A DNA stretch of 64,000 nt from positions 1 to 64,000 of IMG/VR virus record IMGVR_UViG_3300037193_001436; one strand, given 5' to 3'. The position numbers and the translations under genes were made by a program. Of the stretch, positions 54,140 through 62,813 are shown piece by piece (position 1 is the first letter of the stretch; each line of letters starts with the position of its first letter). Source of the DNA: a virus. The notes beneath the pieces are model-generated. The model made no database searches, was not told the DNA's origin, and saw only the letters and a program-made list of their open reading frames with translations.

Positions 54140-55088
54140 CGCTGTCCTCCTTCCAGCACACACCGAGGAACGGGCACTTGGTGCAGGGTGCGGACTTGGG
54201 TGTGTAGTCCTTCGGCCGGTCCAGAACGGTGCCCTCGGCAACGGCGAACTTGATGTCGCGTGCGGTCTCGAACAGCTCGTGGGTGACCTCGGGGTCGTAG
54301 GTGATGGTGAACTCTTTGGGCTGCTGGTTGGCCTTGTTCTCGTACAGGAACACCATCCGGTAGAACGGCAGGCCCATCAGGTTGGCCAGTCGCAGGTAGA
54401 TCTGAGCCTGCCGCCGGTGGCTCGGGAAGGGGCGCTTGATGCCATTCCAGAGCGAGTCCAGGTCGATCACGCTCTTGCCGTCGGTGGTCTTCTTCGTGTG
54501 CTTCCTGACCAGCTCAGGCTCTTCGATGCGGATGGTGCCGGTACCGATGGTTTTGATTTCGACCAGCGACTCGATGTCGATGACTCCGCCGTCGGCGTGC
54601 CCGGCGATCAGGTAGCGGTCCTCGGCCTGTAGGGGGACCTCGCGGTAGGCCAGGGTCTCCGCCGAGCACTCCGGGCATTCCTGGGGTGCCGTGTCTTCCC
54701 AGACCCATCCGCAGGCCAGGCAGATCCACCGGCCGTAGAGGCGGCCCATGCGCCACAGCCAGGTCTGCCACTTGGTGTGTGCGGTGTTGCCGGTCTCGAA
54801 GATGCTCGCGGTGCCGTAGCCGATCGCCTCGTCGTTGTTGGGGATCTGTCCGAGGATCCGGTAGCAGGTGGCGCGTGGGCACCAGTCGGCTTTGGCCATC
54901 TCCGAGGGGTGGATGATGTCGGCGCGGCGTTCGGTCTTGTCCCGGGCGACTTCCTTGACGACGTGGGCTTGGATGTCGCCGAGAAGGACACTGCTCTGCT
55001 TGCGGACCTCGGCGCGTACCTTGAGGGCTGGTGCGAGCTTGCGTTGGGCAGGCTTCGCCTTAGCTCGCGGCTTTCTGGTGGTCGGCAT
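53853..55088 (-). CDS. Cas4/RecB-like PD-(D/E)XK nuclease
   Basis: 411 residues. Nuclease core: GHADGGVIDIES with ...VEIKT (D166, E177, K179). Cysteines at 70 and 75, and CTKCPFLGVC (302, 305, 311), form the iron-sulfur cluster expected in Cas4/AddB-type exonucleases; a zinc ribbon (CLACG, CPEC) is inserted at 123-141. After CWKED (about residue 315) the sequence becomes Arg/Gly/Ala-rich for 95 residues, which overlap the next gene; this tail may be a lost stop codon or real. Likely resects DNA ends for recombination. Confidence 0.82.
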   Translation of the reverse strand: MPTTRKPRAKAKPAQRKLAPALKVRAEVRKQSSVLLGDIQAHVVKEVARDKTERRADIIHPSEMAKADWCPRATCYRILGQIPNNDEAIGYGTASIFETGNTAHTKWQTWLWRMGRLYGRWICLACGWVWEDTAPQECPECSAETLAYREVPLQAEDRYLIAGHADGGVIDIESLVEIKTIGTGTIRIEEPELVRKHTKKTTDGKSVIDLDSLWNGIKRPFPSHRRQAQIYLRLANLMGLPFYRMVFLYENKANQQPKEFTITYDPEVTHELFETARDIKFAVAEGTVLDRPKDYTPKSAPCTKCPFLGVCWKEDSDGTDRQPQRDTGDGAAEPGGEAEAGAARDRDANQTTPRRPRTAGRSHRGVRRRADEAVHPDDAMERVSERPGSRSRGRRTVRRRRRREDQGPEEP

Positions 55089-55470
55089 ACTCCTCGTCGT
55101 CCTCCTCCCCCGGCTCGTCGGAGAAGAACGCCGAGGGCGGCACCTGCTCCATCAGCCCGAATGCCATGGGGTTGGGGTAGGACCACATATGCATCGGGAA
55201 CGTCTTGCGGATCCAGCGGCGCTGCATCAGGTTGAAGCCGCCGAAGATCCCGTACTGTTCGTTGTTGATCAGGGCCCTGCCGAGGCAGGCCGCGCGCATA
55301 GGGCATTCCTGGCCGTCGTAGGTGCCGACGCAGATCTCGGCGGCTTCCTCCTCCTCGTCGAACCAGGGGTCCCGGCCTCGGGTGACCTGGAACTTGCGAC
55401 ACTTCGCCTCTGCGAACCGGTCGCCGTCGGCTGACCAGTCCGGCGCGAGGCGTCGTGACTTCAGGACCAT
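55060..55470 (-). CDS. whiB: WhiB-family transcription factor
   Basis: 136 residues. Four cluster-binding cysteines: C24, C47, C56, C62, with PWFDEEEEAAEIC and the YGIFGG turn in place of G-(V/I)-W-G-G. In most WhiB proteins the second and third cysteines are spaced CxxC; here it is C-x(8)-C. A basic RRWIRK follows. Phage WhiB proteins can act as dominant regulators of host WhiB function or control lysogeny and superinfection. The tail is acidic (EDDEEYAD). Confidence 0.85.
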   Translation of the reverse strand: MVLKSRRLAPDWSADGDRFAEAKCRKFQVTRGRDPWFDEEEEAAEICVGTYDGQECPMRAACLGRALINNEQYGIFGGFNLMQRRWIRKTFPMHMWSYPNPMAFGLMEQVPPSAFFSDEPGEEDDEEYADHQKAAS

Positions 55471-55775
55471 CCAGCGTCCTCCCGCATCCGCTCCCAGTCA
55501 TCCTTGTTCATGACGACCCAGCTACTCCCGGCCATTTCGATGCCGAAGGCAAACTCTCTGCCGTCCAGCAGGGCGTGGTTCTCCGCAACCCGCAGGTCGG
55601 CCAGCCGCAGCGTGAACTGGCGGGACTTGGTGGTCTTCAGCTCGACAGACCAGCGCTCGGAGCGGACGTCGTTCTTCCGGGACCAGGTGTTCCCGGAGCC
55701 GGGTGTGGTCCGGCCGCCGAGGTCGTCGGCCCAGTCACGTTCCTGGCGCTGTGAGCGCTTGAGGTCGTCATTCAT
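55461..55775 (-). CDS. Hjc-like PD-(D/E)XK nuclease
   Basis: 104 residues from ATG 55775. GGRTTPGSGNTWSRKNDVRS followed by SVELKTTKSRQFTLRLADL fits small Holliday-junction-resolvase/VRR-like phage nucleases: D in NDVRS and E-x-K in VELK are the catalytic set, and SRQFTL then a WVVMNKDDW end are typical. A second junction- or structure-specific nuclease beside the RuvC-like one. Confidence 0.75.
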   Translation of the reverse strand: MNDDLKRSQRQERDWADDLGGRTTPGSGNTWSRKNDVRSERWSVELKTTKSRQFTLRLADLRVAENHALLDGREFAFGIEMAGSSWVVMNKDDWERMREDAGWS

Positions 55776-55932
55776 GGCGGATCCCCAGCAGTGCTTCAGC
55801 CCGGCGGGTGCCCGCCTCGGTGAGCCGGAAGCGGAGCTGACCGTCGGGGTCGACGCCGACGATCTCGACGAGTCCCTGCTCCACCAGCTCGCTGAGGTCG
55901 TGTTCGGTGGCGGCAAGTTCGGGGTCGCTCAT
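55768..55932 (-). CDS. small winged-helix-like protein
   Basis: 54 residues: ELAATEHDLSELVEQGLVEI followed by GQLRFRLTEAGTRRAEALLG, the recognition-to-wing pattern of a half winged helix. The ATG is followed immediately by the upstream stop region (overlap of 4 bp). Regulatory or partner role, unproven. Confidence 0.62.
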   Translation of the reverse strand: MSDPELAATEHDLSELVEQGLVEIVGVDPDGQLRFRLTEAGTRRAEALLGIRHE

Positions 55933-56132
55933 GGCTGGCCGTCCGTGGGCTTGTACTCGTATTGATTTACCAGCTCCTGGATCTCACGGATGTGCTCGCG
56001 CTCCTGCTCCTTGAACAGCTCCTCGGCGCGGTTCAGCCGGGCGGCCAACCGGATGGCGGCGGTCAGGATCCAGGAAGTCATCACCATCCAGAACACCGAC
56101 AGGCCGAGGAACAGCCAGGCCCAGCCAGTCAT
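55929..56132 (-). CDS. small membrane protein
   Basis: 67 residues: one N-terminal transmembrane helix (WAWLFLGLSVFWMVMTSWIL) and a charged helix (RLNRAEELFKEQEREHIREI). Located between RecA-like and small HTH genes with 4-bp overlaps at both ends. Unknown. Confidence 0.66.
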   Translation of the reverse strand: MTGWAWLFLGLSVFWMVMTSWILTAAIRLAARLNRAEELFKEQEREHIREIQELVNQYEYKPTDGQP

Positions 56133-57298
56133 GCGACCTCCCGGTGACGGCGGTGGATCGTTCGGACTCCGGCGTTCTCGGCACTGGTGAGGTCGGACTC
56201 GGTGACGCCCTTCTTGCGCAGGGGATCCAGAGCCACCTCACGTACCCGCTGGCCGATCTCGTTGCAGAGGGCAACGTCCTCGCGGATGCCCGCGAACATG
56301 GCGTCCTTGCCGGTCCACTTGCGGTCTCCGAAGCGGAACGTCGCGCCACCCCGGGTGATCACGTCGTACACCAAAGCCATCGCGACCAGTTCCTTGGTGA
56401 CGTCATAGTCACCACGCTCGAATCCGAGCAGCGGCGCGTCGCGGAAGTAGAAGTCGATGTAGGCGACCTGCTGGGGTGCAGCGGACTTGTTCTTGATGGT
56501 GCGGACCTTGATCTTCTGACCGACCTTGATCTTGCCCTTGCCGGGCGTGGCCTGCTCGATCCACTCGTCCCTGGCGACCTCGACTCTGCAGTAGAACGCG
56601 TAGTTCTTGGCGTTGCCACCGGGCGAGGTCTTCGGGGTGCCGTGCGGAGCGTAGGCACCGATCTTGTCGCGGTACTGGTTGATGATGAACCCCAGCATCG
56701 GGCGTTCTTCGAGGACCAGGGATCGGCGGGTTGCGGACCCGGCCTTGCGGAAAAACTTGCCCGTCAATCTGGCCCCAAGGGCCATCACCGCCTCATCCAT
56801 CGCCTTCTCCTCTTCCTCCTTGGGGATGAGGGCCGGGTAGGAGTCGAGGACCACGCAGTCGACGGCGCGGGCGGACGCGTACTTGAGCATCGTCTCGTAG
56901 GCGACTTCCATCTCCTGGGTGGGAACGACTTGGACCCGGGAGTTGTCGACGCCGAGGGCGGTGGCCTGGTCGACGTCGTAGTGCTCGGCGGCCACCCAGA
57001 GCGTGGAGAAGTCCGGGTCGAGTTGTTGGTTCGCCGCGATGGTCTTGAGGACGATGGCCGTCTTCCCGTGGCTCTCCAGGCCCAGGATCTCGGCCCACTG
57101 ATTGCCCGGCCAACCGCCTCCGAGGGCGACGTCGAGACTGAGACTGCCGGAGGTGTACCGGCGCGCGACCCGCATGTCGCTGGCGAGGACCACCGATCCC
57201 TCGCCGAGGCGCTTGTTGAGTTCTGCGGCCAACGAAACTGCCTCGACGCTGAGTCCCACGGTGATGTCCTTCCGAGTGGTGTTCGGATCGGCACTCAC
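56129..57298 (-). CDS. recA: RecA-like recombinase
   Basis: 389 residues from GTG 57298. Walker A GLESHGKT (73-80; GPESSGKT in bacterial RecA), catalytic E-like AAEHYDVD, Walker B VDCVVLDS (146-153), and a YAFYCRVEVARDEW loop region. Divergent from cellular RecA but of the UvsX/phage RecA size. Drives strand exchange, probably with the Cas4-like and resolvase enzymes and the ssDNA-binding protein. Confidence 0.88.
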   Translation of the reverse strand: MSADPNTTRKDITVGLSVEAVSLAAELNKRLGEGSVVLASDMRVARRYTSGSLSLDVALGGGWPGNQWAEILGLESHGKTAIVLKTIAANQQLDPDFSTLWVAAEHYDVDQATALGVDNSRVQVVPTQEMEVAYETMLKYASARAVDCVVLDSYPALIPKEEEEKAMDEAVMALGARLTGKFFRKAGSATRRSLVLEERPMLGFIINQYRDKIGAYAPHGTPKTSPGGNAKNYAFYCRVEVARDEWIEQATPGKGKIKVGQKIKVRTIKNKSAAPQQVAYIDFYFRDAPLLGFERGDYDVTKELVAMALVYDVITRGGATFRFGDRKWTGKDAMFAGIREDVALCNEIGQRVREVALDPLRKKGVTESDLTSAENAGVRTIHRRHREVA

Positions 57299-57330
57299 TC
57301 TAGGGACCCGGATAGGCCTTCCGTAGTTGG

Positions 57331-57582
57331 TTAACCCGAATCATCAAGTGCATTCAGGTGGTCTTTCCATAACGCGATTGCCTCGGGCAAGGAGTGGACC
57401 TGGCCGAGGGTGTCGTAGCCGGTGAACCGGGACGATGGTCTAACAACTTGGCTCATGCAGGAGCAGCGCACGTTGAGGATCTTGGCGTTGCTGTTGGTGG
57501 GGGCGGTCAGCCGCAGCCGATGCGGGAGGTCCCGCAGCTCGGCGAGGTCGGCGTCGTTCAGGAAGGACCAGTTCCTGTCCAC
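57331..57582 (-). CDS. small hypothetical protein
   Basis: 83 residues from GTG 57582 behind GAGGCCCCGGTC. DADLAELRDLPHRLRLTAPT and VRCSCMSQVVRPSSRF; two cysteines. Between the zinc-ribbon gene and recA. Unknown. Confidence 0.6.
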   Translation of the reverse strand: MDRNWSFLNDADLAELRDLPHRLRLTAPTNSNAKILNVRCSCMSQVVRPSSRFTGYDTLGQVHSLPEAIALWKDHLNALDDSG

Positions 57583-57592
57583 GACCGGGGCC

Positions 57593-57958
57593 TCAGCCGA
57601 CGCGCCCGATGATGTTGGTCGGCTGATAGTTGTTGGTCGTACTGACCTGGCGCGAGGCCTGCGCGGGTGCGGACTGTCCGGCAGGCAGTCCCCCGGCACC
57701 GGACTGTTGCCCGAAGCGCGGGTTGTAGCCGCAGTCGTAGCAGCGCACCATCTTGGTGGAATCGCCGGGGCTGCCGGTGTAGTTGCCGGACCCGCACTCG
57801 GGGCACGCCTTCGTCGAGCGGCTGCTCGGAGCCTTGGGATTGATCTGGTGCGTGGGGGCCACTGTGTAGGGCGCGGTGATCGTTGGCGGGTGGTACGTCG
57901 TCGCCGGTATGGCGGCCGGTTGCACGTTTCCCAGACGCTTCGTCCAGAAGTCACTCAT
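57593..57958 (-). CDS. zinc-ribbon protein with low-complexity flanks
   Basis: 121 residues. Central CPECGSGNYTGS with MVRCYDCGYNPRF makes a Cys4 ribbon; both flanks are P/T/Q/S-rich and probably disordered. Proteins like this accompany recA/pol genes in actinophages. Perhaps binds DNA or a replisome partner. Confidence 0.72.
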   Translation of the reverse strand: MSDFWTKRLGNVQPAAIPATTYHPPTITAPYTVAPTHQINPKAPSSRSTKACPECGSGNYTGSPGDSTKMVRCYDCGYNPRFGQQSGAGGLPAGQSAPAQASRQVSTTNNYQPTNIIGRVG

Positions 57959-57964
57959 CGGTGG

Positions 57965-58354
57965 TCACCTACCTATGTACCCGTCGTTGACCTGTACCAC
58001 CTCTTGGCTGACCAGGTGCGCGAGCAACCCGACGCAACTGGCCCGGACGATCTCGCTGACGACCTCCTCGGTGAGGGGTGTCGGCGAGATGCATTCGGCG
58101 TCCGATTCGACCAGCATAGCGGCGCAGATGACGGCCTTGACTACCGGAAGAATCGGCCGCAGATAGGGCTCGATTTCGAGCAGCGGATCGAGCCGCCGGT
58201 GCGAGTCCTCGTGCTCCATGTCCTCGCCCTCGTCCCCGGGCGGGACCAGATCCATCCGCCGGAGTACGACCGGCGACAGGTAATGCGGGAGCATGTCCCA
58301 GGCCATGCGCCGGGTGAGCAGCGGGCGGGCGTCGATGCCTTCGATGTTGTTCAT
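57965..58354 (-). CDS. helical hypothetical protein
   Basis: 129 residues from ATG 58354 (overlaps the polymerase stop). Helical, with PLLTRRMAWDMLPHYLSPVV and VCGLLAHLVSQEVVQV-like segments; acidic middle. Cotranscribed with the polymerase. Function unknown. Confidence 0.68.
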   Translation of the reverse strand: MNNIEGIDARPLLTRRMAWDMLPHYLSPVVLRRMDLVPPGDEGEDMEHEDSHRRLDPLLEIEPYLRPILPVVKAVICAAMLVESDAECISPTPLTEEVVSEIVRASCVGLLAHLVSQEVVQVNDGYIGR

Positions 58355-60333
58355 TTGGCTTCGCTCCAGCGGTCGACGATCTTGAGGTCGGCCGACAGTG
58401 GGACCTTCACCAGGTCCTGAATGCCTGGGCCGAGCATGGCCTCGCGCATCAGTCCGGCGCACTCCTCGGCCCGGTCTTCCGGGGTGCGGACGACCAGCTC
58501 GTCGTGGACCGACAGCACCAGGTCCATCTCGTCGGGCAGCAGCTTGTCGAGGCGCACCATGGCGATCTTGATCAGGTCGGCGGCGCTGCCTTGGATCTGG
58601 GAGTTGACGGCTTGCCGTTCGGCCTTCATTCGCTCGCGGTCGCTGCGGGAGTAGATGGTGGGGAGCCTGCGACGGCGGCCGAGCAACGTGGTGACGTAGC
58701 GGTTCTTCCGGCAGGCACGGATGATGTCGGCCCGGGTCTCGTAGATTTCCGGGAAGGCACGCTCGTGCACGGCGAGGAACCGCTTGGCCTCGAAAACCGT
58801 GATGCCTGCCATGGATGCCACCTTGTCTGGTCCGGCTCCGAAGACGACAGCGAAATTGATGCCTTTGGCAACTTGTCGAAGTGCGAGTGCGCCGGGGTCC
58901 CCGGCTTCGACCCGCTTCATGAACTTGCGGGCGTCCTCGCCGATGAGGGCTGCTGCGGTGGCCGAGTGGGGGTCGACTCCCTGGTAGAAGCCGTCGAAGA
59001 GTGCACCGTGGCCGCAGAAGTGCGCCAGCACCACCAGTTCTATCTGGCCGTAGTCGGCGACGCAAAGCTTTTCGCCAGGCAGGGCGTAGAACAGGCCACG
59101 GATCTTCTTGCCGTTCTCGCTACCGGGCCGGGGGACGTTCTGCAGGTTGGGTTCGCGGCAGGAGAATCGGCCGGTGACGGTACCGTACTGCACGAGGTCG
59201 GCGTGCACCTTGCCGTCGTAGATCCTGCAGGGCTTCTTCGGGTCGGCCGGGTCGCCGAGGTAGCCGGTGACGTAGGTGCCGTGGAGCTTGTCCAGCTCCT
59301 GGTACTTGAGGATGCCGTCGACCAGCGGGTTGCCTGCGAACTGTTCGAGGTGGTCGGCCTGGGTGGTGTAGTCGACCGGCAGGATCTCCAGTCCGGCACG
59401 CTTCTTCTTCATCCCGCCGGGTGTCAGGGTGGTGCCCTTGAGGCCCTGGCCGCCTTCGGACTTCGGCCCGAACAGCATGGTGGCCTTCTGCGGGGTGGAG
59501 TCCAGGTTGAATTTGGTCCCGGCGGCGCGGTACACGTCGGACTCGGCCAGCACGATCTGTTCGCCGAGGTCCTTGTCGAGGTGGGCCAGGACGTCGGTGT
59601 CGATGTCGATGCCTGCCATCTTCATCCGGCACAGCACCGGGATGAGGGCTTCCTCCAGCCGCCGGACGCGCTTCAGTTCGGGGAACTTCTCGAACATCGG
59701 GTCGAACCGCTTGAACAGCAGCCAGGTGTAGCGGGCGTCCATGAAGGCGTAGTGCGCCACCTTGCTGAACGGGTGGATCTCGACCTTCTTGCCGACGTTC
59801 TCGTGGTCGTACTTGACCCCGTAGTACCGCTCAGTTAGTTGCTTGAGGCCCTTGTTGAGGATGTTCTCGTTGAGCAGCCACTGCAGGACGATGGTGTCGC
59901 AGTGCGGACCGGCGGCGAGCTGGTGGTCGTAGTACTTGGCGATGGCAACGAAGTCGAAGACCGCGTTGTGGGCGATCTTGGTGATGTTTTCGTTGAAGAA
60001 CAGGGGTTGCAGGGCTTCGAAGACCTGGCCCGGCCGGAGTTGTTCGGGTGGGTCGTCGTACTCCGGCGGGAACATGTCGAACTTGCCGGTGACCTTGTTC
60101 TTCTTCCGGGTCGCCTTCTTCAGCAGCCGGTCGCCGTTGGGGTGGCCGAAAGGGATGGCGACTGCCCGCCCGTAGCTTGCCAGCGAGATCCAGTTGAGCT
60201 GGTTGCGGGTCGGTTCGCCTCGGAAGTCTCCCATCGCCTCGGTGTCGAACACCACCGCGTCCTGTTTGCTGAACCAGGAGGCGACCTCGGCCAGGTGCTC
60301 GGCATCGAGGACGACGTTGGAGCTGAACCCCAT
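58351..60333 (-). CDS. polA: DNA polymerase I (family A)
   Basis: 660 residues. 3'-5' exonuclease: D30-T-E32, D128 in AHNAVFDF, D199 in YAFMDARY. Polymerase motif A is ADYGQIELVVLAH (D427; serine replaced by glycine and the usual arginine by valine), motif B R486-QVA-K490-GINF-AVV-F498, motif C SVHDELVV (H610, D611, E612). No 5' nuclease domain. F494 corresponds to Phe762 of E. coli Pol I. Replicates phage DNA. Confidence 0.95.
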   Translation of the reverse strand: MGFSSNVVLDAEHLAEVASWFSKQDAVVFDTEAMGDFRGEPTRNQLNWISLASYGRAVAIPFGHPNGDRLLKKATRKKNKVTGKFDMFPPEYDDPPEQLRPGQVFEALQPLFFNENITKIAHNAVFDFVAIAKYYDHQLAAGPHCDTIVLQWLLNENILNKGLKQLTERYYGVKYDHENVGKKVEIHPFSKVAHYAFMDARYTWLLFKRFDPMFEKFPELKRVRRLEEALIPVLCRMKMAGIDIDTDVLAHLDKDLGEQIVLAESDVYRAAGTKFNLDSTPQKATMLFGPKSEGGQGLKGTTLTPGGMKKKRAGLEILPVDYTTQADHLEQFAGNPLVDGILKYQELDKLHGTYVTGYLGDPADPKKPCRIYDGKVHADLVQYGTVTGRFSCREPNLQNVPRPGSENGKKIRGLFYALPGEKLCVADYGQIELVVLAHFCGHGALFDGFYQGVDPHSATAAALIGEDARKFMKRVEAGDPGALALRQVAKGINFAVVFGAGPDKVASMAGITVFEAKRFLAVHERAFPEIYETRADIIRACRKNRYVTTLLGRRRRLPTIYSRSDRERMKAERQAVNSQIQGSAADLIKIAMVRLDKLLPDEMDLVLSVHDELVVRTPEDRAEECAGLMREAMLGPGIQDLVKVPLSADLKIVDRWSEAK

Positions 60334-60551
60334 CAGTCGGGGACGCGCTCGATGGTGATGCGGTACGCCGACTTCAGAAACGAGAATCCCAGGTCGATCT
60401 GATTGGTCGCGAAGCCGTTCGCGTCGACCAGGGCCTCGATGCTGGTGACCTGGTTGGTCTGGGTCATCAGCAGGATCGCCAGCAGTGCTCCGGCGGCTAC
60501 AAGGTTGTTGTCATGGTCGTCATGGTCGGGGGCTACGGGCCGAGTCGCCAT
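60333..60551 (-). CDS. small hypothetical protein
   Basis: 72 residues. VAAGALLAILLMTQTNQV may be a short hydrophobic helix, then TSIEALVDANGFATNQIDLG. Its stop shares a base with the polymerase ATG, so translation is coupled. Unknown. Confidence 0.64.
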   Translation of the reverse strand: MATRPVAPDHDDHDNNLVAAGALLAILLMTQTNQVTSIEALVDANGFATNQIDLGFSFLKSAYRITIERVPD

Positions 60552-60552
60552 G

Positions 60553-61566
60553 TCAGTACTCGTCGTCGAGGTTGTTGTCGGCGATCACCTTGTTCAGCTC
60601 GGCCTTGGTCTTGACGGTGTAGATCTGGTCGGCCTCGAACAGGTTCTCTTCCAGCTCGTCCAGTTCTTCCGCCGTCAGGGGCTCGGTGTCGAAGTCCTCT
60701 TCGAGGTCGCGGGCCTTCACCGGCCGGACGCTGGTGGTGTAGCGGTCGTTCTTCTTGGTCCGGGTGATGGTCCAGTAGATGTCGTCGCGGTTGAGCGGGC
60801 TGGTCTTGGGGTTCTCGGCGAACTTCTCCAGGATGTCGCCGACCTGGGTGCCTGCCGTCCAGAGCTTCACCTCCGGCGGGTTCAGGTCCATGTCGGCCAC
60901 GTTGAAGCAGACCTTCACCGACGGCCGGTCGCCGAGTTTGTTGCAGAACGGGCAGTCATCGCCCAGGCAAACGTAGGAGCGCCGCTTCTCGTCCTTGCCG
61001 TCCTTGATGGTGATCCAGTGCTCGGCATAGGACGCGACCGGCTCCTCGTCGAGGATCTTGATCAGCATGTCGGTGTTGTCGAGGATCTTCAGGTTGTCCG
61101 CGAAGTCGGACTTGACCGAGTCGGCAGCCTGCCGGTAGCCGCCCCAGCCCTTGCGTGCCGTAGAGCCACCCCGGCGCTCTGAGCGCCCGCCACGGCCTCC
61201 GCGCTCCTCCCGGTCGTCGCGGCCCCTGGAGCTGCGTCCACGGCGCTCTGAGCGCTCCTCACGGTCTTCTGTGGAGCGGCTGCGCCGGTCGCGGCGGTTG
61301 GCGAACTCGTCCAGGCCGCCGGGGTGGTCGGCGAGGTCTTCCCGGGAGCCGCGACGGCGGCGCGGGCGCTCCTCCTCGGGCTCGTCTTCCGGCTCGTCGT
61401 CTTCCTCGTCGTCGGAGAACCGGCTGCGGCGGTCGCGGCGGCGCGACTCCCCCTCGTCGGGGTCCTCGTCCCGGCGGCGTCCCCGGCGCGATCGGCCCTC
61501 GTCGGCCGCGTCCAGGTAGTCGTCGGTCTCGGTGTCCTGACTGCGTCGGCGGCTAGTGCGCGGCAC
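60553..61566 (-). CDS. single-stranded DNA-binding protein with disordered N-terminus
   Basis: 337 residues. The first 145 are a low-complexity R/D/E/S mix (SRRGRRRDEDPDEGESRRRD and repeats of RGRDDREERGG). Then GWGGYRQAADSVKSDFADNL and an OB-like domain with the zinc site CLGDDCPFCNKLG (plus nearby H), as in T4 gp32-like phage proteins, and an acidic tail (EDFDTEPLTAEELDELEE). Normal gp32 relatives lack such a long N-terminus. Coats ssDNA and likely contacts the polymerase. Confidence 0.78.
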   Translation of the reverse strand: MPRTSRRRSQDTETDDYLDAADEGRSRRGRRRDEDPDEGESRRRDRRSRFSDDEEDDEPEDEPEEERPRRRRGSREDLADHPGGLDEFANRRDRRSRSTEDREERSERRGRSSRGRDDREERGGRGGRSERRGGSTARKGWGGYRQAADSVKSDFADNLKILDNTDMLIKILDEEPVASYAEHWITIKDGKDEKRRSYVCLGDDCPFCNKLGDRPSVKVCFNVADMDLNPPEVKLWTAGTQVGDILEKFAENPKTSPLNRDDIYWTITRTKKNDRYTTSVRPVKARDLEEDFDTEPLTAEELDELEENLFEADQIYTVKTKAELNKVIADNNLDDEY

Positions 61567-61828
61567 GGGTGCTCCTCTTGTTCAGGTCGTCCAGGTACGA
61601 GTGGATGTAGCTGTCTTCTTCGTCGGTGTGGATCCGCGCGTCCTCCAGATCGGGCGCGGTGATGATGTCCAGGGCCTCGTCGAGCATGATCGTGGCCAGC
61701 TCGACGTCACCCGGCTTGCCGCCGGTGATGACCTTGACCGAGGCGAACACCTCGACCGACTCGTAGTTGCCCATATTCACGTGGTGCAGCCGGGACTTGG
61801 AGATCTCGATCTGCGAGGGGTCGCTCAT
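61553..61828 (-). CDS. hypothetical protein
   Basis: 91 residues. ISKSRLHHVNMGNYESVEVF, VKVITGGKPGDVELATIMLD, and DEEDSYIHSYLDDLNKRS. Small phage protein next to the ssDNA-binding gene, overlapping it by 14 bp. Unknown. Confidence 0.68.
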   Translation of the reverse strand: MSDPSQIEISKSRLHHVNMGNYESVEVFASVKVITGGKPGDVELATIMLDEALDIITAPDLEDARIHTDEEDSYIHSYLDDLNKRSTRAAH

Positions 61829-62283
61829 GACGGCCCGTCCTTGGCCGCGAGCTGCTTGAACAGCGCGAGGACCCGGGCCTTGAAGTTGGTCGACGCGATC
61901 TCGCGCCGGTCGTTGGAGAGCAGGCCCTCCTCGTTGGCGATCTGGATCATGCCCTCGATCTGGGCGCGGGTGTACAGCCGACGGCGGCCGTGCTGGCTGC
62001 CGTTCTTCCCGGCCCGCTGGTAGGTGGACTTGGGGATGATGCCCTTGCGCTCCCACTGCCGGATCGTCAGCGGCTTGCGGTTCATCGCCATCGCCAGGTG
62101 CCCGACGGTGAAGAACTCGGTGTCGACGCCGTTGCGCTTGTAGATGCGGGGCTTGTCGTCCCACCCGTCGGTGCTGGCCTTGGCCGCCTCGGGGTCACTG
62201 CGGTCGATCTTGCGCTTGCTGCCGGGGTAGTACTCCTCGGCCAGCTCGGCGACCTCTTCGTCGTACGTCATCGGCTCACTCAC
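61825..62283 (-). CDS. MerR-like winged-helix protein
   Basis: 152 residues from GTG 62283. FFTVGHLAMAMNRKPLTIRQ, WERKGIIPKSTYQ and RRLYTRAQIEGMIQIANEEG follow the MerR HTH_17/excisionase order in the middle; the N-terminal 50 residues are acidic. A helix tail follows. Probably a DNA-binding regulator or replication adaptor. Confidence 0.75.
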   Translation of the reverse strand: MSEPMTYDEEVAELAEEYYPGSKRKIDRSDPEAAKASTDGWDDKPRIYKRNGVDTEFFTVGHLAMAMNRKPLTIRQWERKGIIPKSTYQRAGKNGSQHGRRRLYTRAQIEGMIQIANEEGLLSNDRREIASTNFKARVLALFKQLAAKDGPS

Positions 62284-62722
62284 TGATCGGGCGGAAGGCG
62301 AACGTCTCGCGCTCGGCGAACATGGAGTCGAGTTCGGCGTCGGTCAGCAGGCCTTCCTGGTTCAGGACGTAGACCTCGTTCTGGTCGATCTCGCGGATCA
62401 CGACCGTTGCCCGGTTCCACAGGCCCTTGTCCTTCAGGACCTTTTCGGCCACCTCGGTGTCGAACGACTGGCTCACCCGGCGCTGCTGCTGGAAGCCGAC
62501 GTACTGCTTGTCGCCGTACTCCAGGGGCTCCGGCAGGGTGAAGTTGCGGTGTCCCTTGTCGTCGGTCTCGCCGTGCTCGACGACGTGCTGGGTCAGCTCC
62601 TTCTTCAGGCCGTCGATCCGCTTGGTCGACGTGGCCACCTCGTCCTTCAGGACCAGGAACTGCAGCAGCTTGCCGACGATCGTCCCCGTCGACCGACGTC
62701 GGACGGTCCTGGTGGAAGCCAT
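62276..62722 (-). CDS. hypothetical protein
   Basis: 148 residues. Basic start, a helix-rich centre (KLLQFLVLKDEVATSTKRID) and beta part (WNRATVVIREIDQNEVYVLN). Overlaps the MerR-like gene by 8 bp. Unknown. Confidence 0.7.
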   Translation of the reverse strand: MASTRTVRRRSTGTIVGKLLQFLVLKDEVATSTKRIDGLKKELTQHVVEHGETDDKGHRNFTLPEPLEYGDKQYVGFQQQRRVSQSFDTEVAEKVLKDKGLWNRATVVIREIDQNEVYVLNQEGLLTDAELDSMFAERETFAFRPISE

Positions 62723-62813
62723 CGAAACCCCTTCTCGCTACTCGACTTCAGAGGACGTTAGCGGAACGGGTTCCGAGAACCTAGTAAACGTAGTTGTTGT
62801 ACCGGAACAAGAA

